From assembly GCA_963784175.1 (NCBI GenBank), contig CAWAQJ010000019.1:62001-126000 (forward strand): DNA of 64,000 bases, in the 5' to 3' direction. This stretch comes from JAIBJN01 sp963784175. Its GTDB lineage: Bacteria; Actinomycetota; Thermoleophilia; Gaiellales; Gaiellaceae. Shown one piece after another: positions 17,442-26,241 of this stretch (its first letter is position 1; every line of letters starts with the position of its first letter). The translations under genes were made by a program, and so were the position numbers. Under the pieces are notes generated by a model. That model saw only the letters and a list, made by a program, of their open reading frames with translations. It did no database searches and was not told where the DNA came from.

Positions 17442-17454
17442 GTGACCAAGTCAC
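17442..17454. promoter_or_regulatory. Inverted repeat GTGAC-CAA-GTCAC before the metalloprotease gene
   Basis: A perfect 5-bp inverted repeat with a 3-nt centre, ending 2 nt before ATG 17457 and next to a TACAGT hexamer (17438-17443). The half-site spacing is one base short of a CRP-type site. A local operator is possible. Confidence 0.3.
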
Positions 17455-17456
17455 AC

Positions 17457-19142
17457 ATGCGGCAGGCGGCACCATCCTTGAGATTGCTGGGCCTTACGGC
17501 TTTCCTTGCCGTCTCTGCGCTCGCTCTCGCCCCTCTCGCTTCCGCACAGGAGGAGCCCAGGCCCCTCCCCGCCCTCGCGCCCGCCCCGGACGATGCGCTG
17601 ACCGACGCGCTCGAGACCGGAGAGCTGACCGAGGCCGAGTACGCGCTCGAGCGAGCGGCGAGCGTCTTCGAGCTTCCGGAGGTGCGTGAGGAGTTCGGAG
17701 ACGTGGAGCGCGCCGGGCGCCACGACGTCACCCTCTACCTCCGCGACCTCGCCCTGCGCGTCGACGACCTGGCCGGCGCCGACCGCCGGCAGGCGAAGCG
17801 CATCCTGGCCCGACCGCCCGGCGGCGACGTCGAGATCGGGAACGGCTGGACGCATCCCGAGTCGCTCTTCAGCCCGGCCTGCAGCGCGATCCCCGGCGTT
17901 GAGCTCTGCGTCCACTGGGTCGACTTCCCCGGAGACCCGGACGCGCCCAACCCGACCGACGACGATCTCGACGGAGTCCCCAATTACGCGGAGCTCGCCC
18001 TCGCCACGCTCGAGAACGTCTGGGCACAGGAGATCGGAGCGCTCGGCTACCGGGCCCCGCTCTCGGACATCACCTCGAACGACAACGGCCTCAACGCGAA
18101 GTTCGACGTCTACCTGGACGACCTCGGAAGCGACTTCGTCTACGGCTACTGCACCACGGACGACCCGAACCGCGACTCGACCGAGATCTTCGCCGTCTCG
18201 GCCTACTGCGTCCTCGACAACGACTACGACCCCAGCCAGTTCGGGACGGCGCACACGCCGCAGGAGTTTCTCGAGGTGACGGCGGCGCACGAGTTCCACC
18301 ACGCCTCGCAGTTCGCCTACGACTGGCAGGAGGACGTCTGGCTCCTCGAAGGCACGGCGACGAACATCGAGGAGACGGTCTACCCGCTCGTGAACGACAA
18401 CGTCTTCTTCCTGGACTACTTCAGCCCGCTCACCCACCCCGCGGTCTCGCTCGACCGCGGCGGCTTCGGAGACTCGGAGTACGGCGCCTGGATCTTCTGG
18501 CGCTACCTGCAGGAGAAGGTCGCCGCCGGCGACCCGGCCATCCTGCGGGAGATCTGGGAGCGCGCCGACAGCCTCGACCCCGCAGCCGACGACTACTCGC
18601 TCCTCGCCGTGCGCAACGAGCTCACCGAGCGCGGGCTCGTGTTCGCGGACGTGTTCGCCCGCTTCGGCGTGGCGAACCGGCGCCTCGACTACGTCGACGC
18701 GAGCACTGCCGGCTACCCCGCGACCCCGTCCTCACGGACGTGGGGCATCGGCCCCAGCCAGCGCGGCGCTCGGACGCAGTCCTGGAAGATCAACCACCTC
18801 GCCACGCGCTACTTCTCGTTCGTCCCCGGCAACCGCGCCTCGACGACCGGGAAGCTCCGGCTCTGGATCACGCTCCCGCCCAACGGCGCGCGCGCCTCGC
18901 TCATCATCGTGCGCACCGACAACTCGGTTGCGGTGCGGTATCTGAAGCAGAGCGCCTCCGGGCAGTCGAACCCGCTGCTCGGCTTCGGGCGCGGCACGAT
19001 CAAGCGCGTCGACCTCGTGCTCTCGAACGGGAGCACGCGCATGGCCTGCTGGACGAGCTTCGGGCCTCCGTTCTACTCCTGCTTCGGCAGGCCGCTCGAC
19101 GACGCCCGGTCCTTCACCTTCCGCGCGCAGCTCTCCCAGTAG
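17457..19142 (+). CDS. Secreted putative zinc metalloprotease, MXAN_6640-like
   Basis: A 561-residue protein with a signal peptide (LLGLTAFLAVSALALAPLASAQ). The central domain contains the zinc motif HEFHH (His278, Glu279, His282) inside EVTAAHEFHHASQFAYDW, and a downstream Glu (Glu298, LLEGTA) spaced like the third ligand of gluzincins. VHWVDFPGDPDAPNPTDDDLDG and NDNGLNAKFDVYLDDLG are the calcium-like Asp-rich segments seen in the MXAN_6640 family of putative metalloproteases. The C-terminal ~130 residues form a beta-rich domain. Extracellular proteolysis is predicted by motif and family; the substrate is unknown. ATG 17457 is chosen because the signal peptide starts there. Confidence 0.78.
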   Translation: MRQAAPSLRLLGLTAFLAVSALALAPLASAQEEPRPLPALAPAPDDALTDALETGELTEAEYALERAASVFELPEVREEFGDVERAGRHDVTLYLRDLALRVDDLAGADRRQAKRILARPPGGDVEIGNGWTHPESLFSPACSAIPGVELCVHWVDFPGDPDAPNPTDDDLDGVPNYAELALATLENVWAQEIGALGYRAPLSDITSNDNGLNAKFDVYLDDLGSDFVYGYCTTDDPNRDSTEIFAVSAYCVLDNDYDPSQFGTAHTPQEFLEVTAAHEFHHASQFAYDWQEDVWLLEGTATNIEETVYPLVNDNVFFLDYFSPLTHPAVSLDRGGFGDSEYGAWIFWRYLQEKVAAGDPAILREIWERADSLDPAADDYSLLAVRNELTERGLVFADVFARFGVANRRLDYVDASTAGYPATPSSRTWGIGPSQRGARTQSWKINHLATRYFSFVPGNRASTTGKLRLWITLPPNGARASLIIVRTDNSVAVRYLKQSASGQSNPLLGFGRGTIKRVDLVLSNGSTRMACWTSFGPPFYSCFGRPLDDARSFTFRAQLSQ

Positions 19143-19185
19143 CCGGGACTCCAGCGCGCGCCGCATTCGGCCGATATCAGGTGCA

Positions 19186-19467
19186 GTGAGCACTCCGGAA
19201 GACACCTGGACCGAAGAGCGGCTCTTCCGCGTCGTCCTCAACATGGAGGGCGGCGACTGGGTGGAGCTCGACTCGTTCCACAGCGAAGACGAGGCCGAGA
19301 CCTGCGCCAAGGACATGGCCGACCGGCTGGCGGCAAGCTCGGAGTGGCCCCGCATCCGCGGTCGCTGGCTGCGCCCCGAGACGATCACGTCGATCGAGAT
19401 CGCCGAGCGGCGCCGCTACGGCGGCTCGCAGGCGCGCGCTACCGCGTTCGACGCAAACGGCTCGTAG
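19186..19467 (+). CDS. Small acidic protein of unknown function
   Basis: A 93-residue soluble protein starting with GTG, with TATCAG 5 nt upstream and no Shine-Dalgarno. It has an alternating beta/alpha pattern (ERLFRVVLNMEGGDWVELDSF, then EDEAETCAKDMADRLA, then RIRGRWLRPETITSIEI), as in small alpha/beta domains. One Cys and several Trp are present. The gene lies between the metalloprotease and the convergent ABC importer. I recognise no characterised family. Confidence 0.6.
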   Translation: MSTPEDTWTEERLFRVVLNMEGGDWVELDSFHSEDEAETCAKDMADRLAASSEWPRIRGRWLRPETITSIEIAERRRYGGSQARATAFDANGS

Positions 19468-19475
19468 GCCGGCTC

Positions 19476-20228
19476 TCAGAGCCGTCCGGCCGCGATGATC
19501 CGCTGAAGGAACTGCTGCGTCCGCGGCTCGCTGGGCGCAGTGAAGATCTGCTCCGGGTCGCCCTCCTCGAGGATGACGCCGGCGTCGAGGAAGCACACGC
19601 GGTCGGCGATGTCGCGGGCGAAGCTCATCTCGTGGGTGGCGATCAGCATCGTCATGCCCGACTCGGCCAGCTCGCGGATGACGCTCAGGACCTCGGCGAC
19701 GAGCTCCGGGTCGAGCGCGCTCGTGACCTCGTCGAGCAGCATCAGCTCGGGCCGCATCGCCAGCGCGCGCACGATCGCCACCCGCTGCTGCTGGCCGCCC
19801 GAGAGGCGGTCCGGGTACTCGCCCGCCCGCTCGGCGAGGCCGAAGCGGCCCAGAAGCTCGCGCGCGTCCGAGTCGGCCTGGTCGCGGGAGAGTCCGAGCG
19901 CCCGCATCGGGCCGAGAGTCACGTTCCGGAGCACGCTCATATGTGGGAAGAGGTTGAAGGACTGGAAGACGATCCCGATGCGGCGCCTGACCTGGTTCTG
20001 GTCGACTCGAGGCGCGGTGATCTCGTCGCCGCCCAGGACGATCTTCCCGCCGTCGATCGGCTCGAGCAGGTTGACGCAGCGCAGCAGCGTCGACTTCCCC
20101 GAGCCCGAGGCGCCGATGAGGCAGACGACGTCGTGAGGCGCGAGCGTGAGATCGATCCCCTTGAGCACCTCGGCCTTGCCGAACGACTTGTGCAGTCCTT
20201 CGACCTGGAGAGCAGGAGGCGCGGTCAC
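19476..20228 (-). CDS. Polar amino-acid ABC transporter ATP-binding protein (GlnQ type)
   Basis: ATPase subunit of a PAAT-family importer, 250 residues. Walker A is GASGSGKST (~42-50), the signature motif LSGGQQQRVAIVRAL (~145), Walker B LMLLDEVTSALDPE, and the switch His in IATHEMSFARDIADRV. The trailing C-terminal segment (LDAGVILEEGDPEQIFTAP) matches GlnQ/HisP ATPases. It is the third gene of a three-gene operon in the order binding protein, permease, ATPase. Its GTG start overlaps the permease stop by 4 nt, so the two are translationally coupled. Confidence 0.93.
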   Translation of the reverse strand: MTAPPALQVEGLHKSFGKAEVLKGIDLTLAPHDVVCLIGASGSGKSTLLRCVNLLEPIDGGKIVLGGDEITAPRVDQNQVRRRIGIVFQSFNLFPHMSVLRNVTLGPMRALGLSRDQADSDARELLGRFGLAERAGEYPDRLSGGQQQRVAIVRALAMRPELMLLDEVTSALDPELVAEVLSVIRELAESGMTMLIATHEMSFARDIADRVCFLDAGVILEEGDPEQIFTAPSEPRTQQFLQRIIAAGRL

Positions 20229-21040
20229 GGGGAGCCTCCGGCGGCCAGCTGCCGGCGTCGGTCGCGGGCGACGAGCCAGTCGGTCAGACGCGCCATCGGG
20301 ACGGTCAGGGCGACGAAGAGCAGGGCCGTCACGAGGTACGGCGTGTAGTTGAAGGTGGCTGCCACCTCGATCTGCGACTCGCGGAAGGCCTCCACGGGGC
20401 CAAGCAGCGCCACGAGCGCGGTGTCCTTCTGGAGCCCGATGAAGTCGTTGAGGAGCGGGGGCATGACCCGGCGAACCGCCTGCGGGAGCACGACGAAGCG
20501 GAGGGCCTTCGCGCGCGAGAGACCGAGCGAGCGAGCAGCGGCCTCCTGGCTCGGGTGCACGGACTCGATCCCGGCGCGGTAGACCTCCGACACGTAGGCG
20601 GAGTAGACGAGCACGAGCGCCGTGATGCCCCAGAAGAGCGGGTCGGTAGGGACGCCGGAGATCTGGAGGGCGGGCGCGCCGAACCCGAGGATGTAGATGA
20701 CCAGGATGGTGGGCACGCCGCGGAAGAAGTCGGCGTACACCACTGCCAGAGCACGGAGCGGGAAGAAGACCGGTCCCGGCAGCCCGCGGAGGATCGCGAT
20801 GCCGAGCGCGACCACGAGGATCAGCGCCTCCGCGATCAGGAAGATCTTGATGTTGAGGAGAAACGCCTCCGGGATGACCTCGAGCGACTCCCGGAAGACC
20901 TCCCGGTTGAAGAACGCCTCTTTGACCGCGGGCCAGCCGGGCGCGTTGGTGACCAGGAGGACGGCGAGGACGGCGAAGACGACCGTGCTCGCAGCCGCGA
21001 TCAGCGTGCTCCGCCTGTCGGAGCGGCCGCCTGCGATCAC
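20225..21040 (-). CDS. Polar amino-acid ABC transporter permease (HisM/GlnP type)
   Basis: A 271-residue membrane subunit with five or six predicted helices (first near residues 13-32). The cytoplasmic EAA loop, which contacts the ATPase, reads AARSLGLSRAKALRFVVLPQ. The segment ADFFRGVPTILVIYIL is the conserved family motif of HisM/GlnP permeases. As the only permease in the operon it would function as a homodimer. It starts with GTG 4 nt after the binding-protein stop. Confidence 0.92.
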   Translation of the reverse strand: MIAGGRSDRRSTLIAAASTVVFAVLAVLLVTNAPGWPAVKEAFFNREVFRESLEVIPEAFLLNIKIFLIAEALILVVALGIAILRGLPGPVFFPLRALAVVYADFFRGVPTILVIYILGFGAPALQISGVPTDPLFWGITALVLVYSAYVSEVYRAGIESVHPSQEAAARSLGLSRAKALRFVVLPQAVRRVMPPLLNDFIGLQKDTALVALLGPVEAFRESQIEVAATFNYTPYLVTALLFVALTVPMARLTDWLVARDRRRQLAAGGSP

Positions 21041-21044
21041 GAGG

Positions 21045-21953
21045 CTATTCGAGGACCGGAGGAGCCGAGCCTTCGATCCACTCCGCGGCGAGCTCGTCGA
21101 GCGTGCCCGCGTCGCGCAGGGCGGCGAGCGCCTCGTTCACGCAGTCGCGGAGCGGGTTGCCTTCCTCGAAGACGAGTCCGAAGTACTCCTGGCCCTCCGC
21201 GGGCAGCCGGCCGACGACCTTGCCGTTCTCGACCTGAACGGCGGTCACGAACAGGGACGTCGGATAGTCGACGACGAGACCGTCGATCTGGCCGTTCTGG
21301 AGGGCGCTGACCGCGTCGTTGTTGGTGCTGTAGACGTTCGGCTCCGCGTCCGGCTGGATGACGTCGTTGATCGCGTTGAGGCTCGTCGTCCCCACCTGGG
21401 CGCCCAGCTTCGCGCCCTTCAGGTCCGCGAGGGACGTCGCGCCGGCGAAGTCGGAGTCCCCGAGCGTCACGACCGCCTGCTCGACGTCGTAGTAGGAGTC
21501 GCTGAAGTCGACCGCCTCGTCACGCGCCGGCAGGTACGAGGTCTGGTTGATGTCGAAGTCGAAGTCCTTCGGTCCCGGCCGGAAGACGTTGTCGAACGGC
21601 ACGACGACCCACTTCACGGCGTCGTCCGAAAAGCCGAGCTCGCCGGCGACTGCATACGCGACCGCCGCCTCGTAGCCCATCTTCGTGGGCTCGGTCGTCG
21701 GATCCCACGGTGCGCCCTCCGCGTCCTGGAACCAGGGCGGGAACGCGGGGTTGTCGGTGCCGATCGTGAGCGTCCCGTCGGAGACGAGGTTGAGCTCGTC
21801 CGTCGCGCACGCGTCGGTCTCCTCGGCGGCGCCTGTATCGGCCGCCTCCGTCGGCGCAGCGGCCTCCGGCTCGCTCTCATCGTCGTCGGATCCGCACGCG
21901 GCGAGCAGGCCCAGCAGGCCGACGAGGAGCAGAAGTGCGAGTGCTTTGCGCAT
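21045..21953 (-). CDS. Amino-acid ABC transporter substrate-binding lipoprotein
   Basis: Family 3 solute-binding protein of 302 residues. A lipoprotein signal ends in LLGLLAACGS, so Cys near residue 18 would be lipidated. An acidic linker (DDDESEPEAAAPTEAADTG) follows, then the SBP_bac_3 fold: TLTIGTDNPAFPPWF, GYEAAVAYAVAGELGF, FDFDINQTSYLPARDEAVDFS (ligand contacts) and DGLVVDYPTSLFV. The binding pocket suggests a polar or charged amino acid, but the ligand cannot be fixed. ATG 21953 was chosen over upstream codons because the signal peptide begins there. Confidence 0.9.
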   Translation of the reverse strand: MRKALALLLLVGLLGLLAACGSDDDESEPEAAAPTEAADTGAAEETDACATDELNLVSDGTLTIGTDNPAFPPWFQDAEGAPWDPTTEPTKMGYEAAVAYAVAGELGFSDDAVKWVVVPFDNVFRPGPKDFDFDINQTSYLPARDEAVDFSDSYYDVEQAVVTLGDSDFAGATSLADLKGAKLGAQVGTTSLNAINDVIQPDAEPNVYSTNNDAVSALQNGQIDGLVVDYPTSLFVTAVQVENGKVVGRLPAEGQEYFGLVFEEGNPLRDCVNEALAALRDAGTLDELAAEWIEGSAPPVLE

Positions 21954-22007
21954 CCGGGCGGGGACGCCGACATTACCACGCGGACACAATCGCGAGACGA
22001 ACCCGGG

Positions 22008-22036
22008 TTGACACGCCTTCGGCAGAGGTTTTCAAT
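22008..22036 (+). promoter_or_regulatory. Sigma-70-type promoter for the M14 carboxypeptidase gene
   Basis: A consensus -35 TTGACA (22008-22013), 17-bp spacer, then TTCAAT (22031-22036, 4 of 6 matches). The transcript would start near 22043 and carry a ~150-nt leader containing AGAAGG-N9-CCTTCT (22145-22165), a small hairpin just before the Shine-Dalgarno. Confidence 0.55.
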
Positions 22037-22191
22037 GGCCTCTTGGACTTGCGGCGATGGAGGGGGTGCCGCGCGTGCGCCGGGACGAGCCGACTTCTCA
22101 CGGTCTTCTCGACCCGTCGTTCTCCGACACCGCGCCGCTTCATGAGAAGGCACAAACGTCCTTCTTTCGTTTCTACGAGGAGGTGCTCTAC

Positions 22192-24783
22192 TTGCCAGGC
22201 AGACTGAGAAGGCTGGTCTTGCTGGCTCTTGCAGCGCTCACCGTTTCACTCGGGTTGGTGGGCAATGCGAGCGCACAGTTGACGCCGCCGTGGTGCGGCA
22301 CACCCGTACCGGACGCGGCCGAGAATCTTCCAGACGGAACCGACCCGACCGACCCGGTCGGGAGCTTCCCGCACATCCCGTACTACGCGATCGGCTGCAC
22401 GCTGGACGGCATCGAGGCCTCGCAGCTCGGCGACCGTATGACCGTCGAGCAGATCGGCGTGTCGGCGCTCGGCCGCCCGCTGTACGGCGTCGTATTCAAC
22501 GCGATGGACACGCCGCAGCAGATCCAGGACTACAACCGCTGGGTCAAGTACCGCGGCATCGCGCTCGAAGACCCGGCCCGCGCGCAGGAGCTCCTGGCGG
22601 AGTGGGGCGACGACATCAAGGTCCCTGTCTACGTCCAGGGCGCCATCCACGGGAACGAGTACGAGGGCGTCGAGTCGAACATGCAGCTGATCAAGGAGCT
22701 GGCGACGACGCCGTACGGCGCGAACCCGAAGTTCGACAACATCCTCAATCACGTGATCCTGGTCTTCAACGTGATCCAGAACCCCGACGGCCGCGTGGCG
22801 GGCACGCGCGCGAACGGCAACGGCTTCGACCTCAACCGCGACTTCCTCACGCAGTCGCAGTCCGAGGTGCAGGCGTCCGTCGCGCAGATGCAGAAGTGGC
22901 TGCCGGTCGAGGTGCTCGACCTGCACGGCTACGTCACCCCGACGCTGATCGAGGCGACGACGAAGCCGCACAACCCGAGCATCGACTACGACCTCTGGCT
23001 CAAGTGGAACCAGGACCGGATCGACTTCAACCAGGCCGCGATGGCCGCGGTCGGGCTCAACGTCACCCGTCCCGTCAACGACTGGTGCGCTGACGGCTCC
23101 GATCCGGCGCCGCTCGGCCCCGGTGGCACCTGCCCAGGCGGCGGTGCGCCGGGTCCTGCCGTTGCTGAGAGCTGGGACGACTGGGGTCCCTTCTACACCC
23201 CGATGTACGCGCAGCACGTCGGGCTCGACGGCTCCACGGTCGAGATGTGCAACTCGACGGGCGTCAACTGCGGCATGCCCGGCTCGACCACGCACACCCG
23301 CGGCCGGCTGGGCGCCTACCAGGCCCAGTACGTCGTCACGACGTCGTCGCTCGAGTACGTCGCCGACAATCGCAACGGAATGCTCACCGACGAGGCAGAG
23401 CGGTACCGCCGCGGCGTCGAGGACGAGCCTCGCCCGGCTTGCTGTCCCGCTCCGTTCGACGTGGACAACAACTGGATGAAGGACTTCCCGAAGGCGTACG
23501 TGGTCCCGGTCGGCGCCGGGCAGCGGAGTGACGCCGAGGCCAAGCGCCTCGTCGACTGGCTGCTGCGCAACGGCATCGAGGTGGACACGCTGCGCAACAA
23601 CGCGTCCTTCAACGGCCAGAGCTTCGCCAAGGGCTCGTACGTCGTCTGGATGGATCAGGCGCACCGCGGGCTCGCCGACACGGCGCTGAACATCGGCCTC
23701 GATGTCTCCGCCCGGATCAGCATCCTCTACGCGCCTCCCGCGGCGTGGAGCCACGGCTACCTCTGGGGCGCCGACATTGCTGAGATCCCGGACGGGGCGA
23801 GCTTCTCGCCGGTGACGAACCGGATCAACAAGACACAGACGCCGGACGGCGGCGTCGAGCCTGGACGGGCCGAGGCCTACGCGCTCGAGCTCGACTCGGC
23901 CACGGCCATCCGGACGCTCAATGCGCTCATCGACGGCGGGCTCACCGCCGAGATGGCGCTGACGGCGTTCCCGGCGAAGACGGGCGGCACCCTGCCGGCA
24001 GGCACGGTGCTGTTCGCGTCCGACCACGCGACGCGGGTTGCGATCGCGGCGGCCGGACGTGACAACGGCCTGCTCTTCCGCCGGATCGTGACCGAGGACT
24101 TCCCGTCCTCGACCGACCCGATCGACCGGGTCCCGCGGATCCTCGCCCTGACCGGCGCGGTGAACCAGGACGTCTGGTCGCTGGAGAACCTCGAGTTCCC
24201 GGTGGACTTCATGACGACGGCCACGCTCAACTCGGCCCTCACGGATCCGCTGGTGAACTACGACGTGATCTGGAACACCGGGAACTGGCCCGCCGCCACG
24301 CAGCCGACTGCCCGTGCCCGCCTGACGGCGTTCTTCGCCGCCGGCGGCGGATACCTGGGCTCCGGCACCGGCGGTGCCAGCTTCCTCACCACCGGCGCAC
24401 AGGTGACCGGGCTCACCGTCGGCACGAACGGCGGGGCCGGGCGCAGCGGCATCGTCCGCTGGCTCAACGAAGGCTCCGCCAGCCCGATCGCCGGGGCGTA
24501 CCCGTCGGAGGACACGGCAATCGTCGATCCTCCGAGCTGGTTCACGGCGGTGCCCGCGACCTACTCCGTGGACGCACGGCTCCCGCTGACGAACTTCTTC
24601 CTGGCGGGTATGTGGCAGAACCCGGGGGCGACTACGGCTCCTGGTTCCCCGTTCGTGGCCCACGGCATGAACACGGCCGGCACGGCACGGCTCGTCAACT
24701 TCGCGATGAACCCGCTCTATCGAGCGGATCCGGAGCGCGAGTGGCCGATGGTCGGCGCCGGCGCCTACTGGGCAGACCAGTAG
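22192..24783 (+). CDS. Secreted M14-family zinc carboxypeptidase-like protein
   Basis: An 863-residue exported protein. TTG 22192 is the start: GAGGAGG (22177-22183) lies 8 nt before it and a signal peptide follows directly (LVLLALAALTVSLGLVGNASAQ). The M14 fold occupies ~residues 75-480. Zinc ligands are His153 and Glu156 (AIHGNEYEG) and His245 (LDLHGYV); NPDG and GFDLNRDF (Arg216) are classic substrate-site motifs. The C-terminal ~380 residues (VDWLLRNGIEVDTL onward) look like a glutamine-amidotransferase-like or Rossmann domain often found behind such M14 units. The long leader suggests post-transcriptional control. It is followed by two strong hairpins. Confidence 0.85.
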   Translation: MPGRLRRLVLLALAALTVSLGLVGNASAQLTPPWCGTPVPDAAENLPDGTDPTDPVGSFPHIPYYAIGCTLDGIEASQLGDRMTVEQIGVSALGRPLYGVVFNAMDTPQQIQDYNRWVKYRGIALEDPARAQELLAEWGDDIKVPVYVQGAIHGNEYEGVESNMQLIKELATTPYGANPKFDNILNHVILVFNVIQNPDGRVAGTRANGNGFDLNRDFLTQSQSEVQASVAQMQKWLPVEVLDLHGYVTPTLIEATTKPHNPSIDYDLWLKWNQDRIDFNQAAMAAVGLNVTRPVNDWCADGSDPAPLGPGGTCPGGGAPGPAVAESWDDWGPFYTPMYAQHVGLDGSTVEMCNSTGVNCGMPGSTTHTRGRLGAYQAQYVVTTSSLEYVADNRNGMLTDEAERYRRGVEDEPRPACCPAPFDVDNNWMKDFPKAYVVPVGAGQRSDAEAKRLVDWLLRNGIEVDTLRNNASFNGQSFAKGSYVVWMDQAHRGLADTALNIGLDVSARISILYAPPAAWSHGYLWGADIAEIPDGASFSPVTNRINKTQTPDGGVEPGRAEAYALELDSATAIRTLNALIDGGLTAEMALTAFPAKTGGTLPAGTVLFASDHATRVAIAAAGRDNGLLFRRIVTEDFPSSTDPIDRVPRILALTGAVNQDVWSLENLEFPVDFMTTATLNSALTDPLVNYDVIWNTGNWPAATQPTARARLTAFFAAGGGYLGSGTGGASFLTTGAQVTGLTVGTNGGAGRSGIVRWLNEGSASPIAGAYPSEDTAIVDPPSWFTAVPATYSVDARLPLTNFFLAGMWQNPGATTAPGSPFVAHGMNTAGTARLVNFAMNPLYRADPEREWPMVGAGAYWADQ

Positions 24784-24809
24784 ACCGCTAGGTCAGAACG
24801 CAACGAACG

Positions 24810-24835
24810 CGAGGGGCGGGGAAACCCGCCCCTCG
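24810..24835 (+). terminator. GAAA-tetraloop hairpin after the M14 gene
   Basis: An 11-bp perfect stem (24810-24820 with 24825-24835) closed by a GAAA tetraloop, 26 nt after the M14 stop codon. There is no T-tract after it on the plus strand, so it is a terminator or a 3'-end stabiliser. Confidence 0.65.
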
Positions 24836-24848
24836 CTCCGTGAAGGAG

Positions 24849-24880
24849 GTAGGCCCCGGCTCGTCTCCGCCGGGGCCTAC
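24849..24880. terminator. Second hairpin, 12-bp stem, shared with the end of the minus-strand gene
   Basis: GTAGGCCCCGGC (24849-24860) pairs perfectly with 24869-24880 around an 8-nt loop. The TAG stop of the minus-strand gene lies inside the stem, so the hairpin can act for transcripts from both sides. Confidence 0.65.
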
Positions 24881-25083
24881 CGGTCTTCCAGTACCTCGGA
24901 GCCCGCGGTCGTCAGCAGGACGTGTCCGCTCTCGACGCGGACAAGCCCGTCGGCGAGCGCGTCCTCCCACACGGTCAGTCGCGGGCAGGAGCTCTTCCAG
25001 GCCTCGATCGTCTCGGGGTAGGTTCGAGAGCGCTCTGCGATCCACGCAAGCAGCTCAAGCGTTGGGGCGGCAACAGTGGGCAC
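24877..25083 (-). CDS. Small winged-helix-like protein of unknown function
   Basis: A 68-residue protein (GTG start; AGGGGGAG lies 5 nt upstream). The order is helix (TLELLAWIAERSRTYPETIEAWKSS), helix (RLTVWEDALADGLV) and a short beta-hairpin (RVESGHVLLTTAGSEVL). This resembles a compact winged-helix unit, with a conserved-looking SCPR. Similar short proteins are common in actinobacteria. DNA binding is conceivable but there is no characterised homologue that I can name. Confidence 0.65.
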   Translation of the reverse strand: MPTVAAPTLELLAWIAERSRTYPETIEAWKSSCPRLTVWEDALADGLVRVESGHVLLTTAGSEVLEDR

Positions 25084-25236
25084 CGGTTCTCCCCCTTTGT
25101 ACCTGGTCCGCGATCAGCGGAAATCGCCGCTATCCGGAGCCAGGCGTGACGATCGGCGGACGCGACAAGGCGGTCCTGACCCAGGCCGATGAGCCGGGCT
25201 TCGGCGACTTCGCCCGCGGCCGGGCGGTCGCCGTCG

Positions 25237-26172
25237 CTATTCGCTGACGGGCCTGAGGCTGGGGAAGAGCTTCACCATGCCCGGGCCGTAGCGCTCGTCG
25301 ACGGCCCTCTGGCCGGCGCCGTCGACGTCGATCACGACCCCTACCTCGGCTGCGAGGCCGACGTCGCCTTCCTGCGACCAGATCATCTCCAGCCCGAGCT
25401 CCTCCTGGATGAAGCGCTCGGCCTCGGCCCGGATGGCGGCGAGCTCCTTCTGCGTCTTACCCTCGTGCTGGACGACGCACAGCGGGCCGCGCCAGACCTT
25501 GCGGATGGCGGCCTCGGTCTCGGCCACGTCCCCGGTCACGACGACGTTCATGATCTTGGCGACCGGCTCGCCGTCGACCATCATCTGGTCGACCTCCTCG
25601 GGCGTGAGATCGCCGGCGTAGTCGACCCACAACGCGACGTGATCCGGGCGCGCCTGCGCGATGCTCGCGCCGGCGGCGAAGTCCTCGTCCAACGCGACGC
25701 CCCACTCGGCCGTCGGCCAGCCCCCGGCGGGTTCCGGACAGGAAGTGGTGAAGCTGCGGACGGTGCCTTGGCCGATTCCGAGCCGGTCAGGGTCCGCGGG
25801 CCCAACCTCAGTAACGTTGAAGATCCCGTCGTCGTACGTGCCGACGACGTGGAACTCGCCCCAGGTCGTCCCGGAGCCCGATTGGGCCCCGTCGACCGCG
25901 TCCCAGTCCCAGTTCGCGAGACGCACACCGGAGCATTGCGGCGGGAGCGAGAGGAGGACTCCGCCGAGACAGAGCTCCGGGCCGTGGTCTGCGTCCTCGA
26001 GCACGGTCCCGTCCACCTCGTAAAGCTGCGCCGGGTCGGGAGTCGGGACGGTCGGCGGCGGCGCATCGTCAGTCGCGCCGGTGCTCCCCCCGACCGCCCC
26101 CGGCTGATCCGCGCCGCAGGCCGCAACCAGGACAACGAGGAAGAGAGCCGCGGCCGGCACGAGCATCCGCAT
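25237..26172 (-). CDS. Secreted lipoprotein of unknown function
   Basis: A 311-residue protein whose signal ends in the lipobox LVVLVAACGAD, followed by a Gly/Thr/Pro-rich linker. The mature region has a beta-rich part (QLYEVDGTVLEDADHGPELCLGG; TWGEFHVVGTYDDGIFNVTEV) with paired Cys, then an alpha/beta part (VVTGDVAETEAAIRKVWRGPLCVVQHEG). No enzymatic motif is recognised. The ATG at 26172 is preferred over a frame-start upstream because AGAAGGG precedes it and the signal peptide begins there. It is separated from the upstream exporter operon by 69 nt. Confidence 0.7.
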   Translation of the reverse strand: MRMLVPAAALFLVVLVAACGADQPGAVGGSTGATDDAPPPTVPTPDPAQLYEVDGTVLEDADHGPELCLGGVLLSLPPQCSGVRLANWDWDAVDGAQSGSGTTWGEFHVVGTYDDGIFNVTEVGPADPDRLGIGQGTVRSFTTSCPEPAGGWPTAEWGVALDEDFAAGASIAQARPDHVALWVDYAGDLTPEEVDQMMVDGEPVAKIMNVVVTGDVAETEAAIRKVWRGPLCVVQHEGKTQKELAAIRAEAERFIQEELGLEMIWSQEGDVGLAAEVGVVIDVDGAGQRAVDERYGPGMVKLFPSLRPVSE

Positions 26173-26241
26173 GCCCTTCTGACCCGGCCCGCTCGCAAAT
26201 GGTTCCCGCACGCCGTTGATACGCCGCCGCGGGCCTGCCGG

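Noticed and set aside
17442..17454. GTGAC-CAA-GTCAC as a CRP/FNR-type site.
   Set aside because: The GTGA and TCAC half-sites are 5 nt apart instead of 6 and the outer bases do not fit; kept only as a generic inverted repeat.
24877..24880. The second hairpin at 24849-24880 as a riboswitch.
   Set aside because: It lies at gene ends, is a simple perfect stem and has no upstream aptamer-like structure.
25146..25247. A 33-codon plus-strand frame (GTG 25146) overlapping the end of the lipoprotein gene.
   Set aside because: It has no Shine-Dalgarno, no recognisable motif, and overlaps the end of a supported gene; chance is the simpler explanation.
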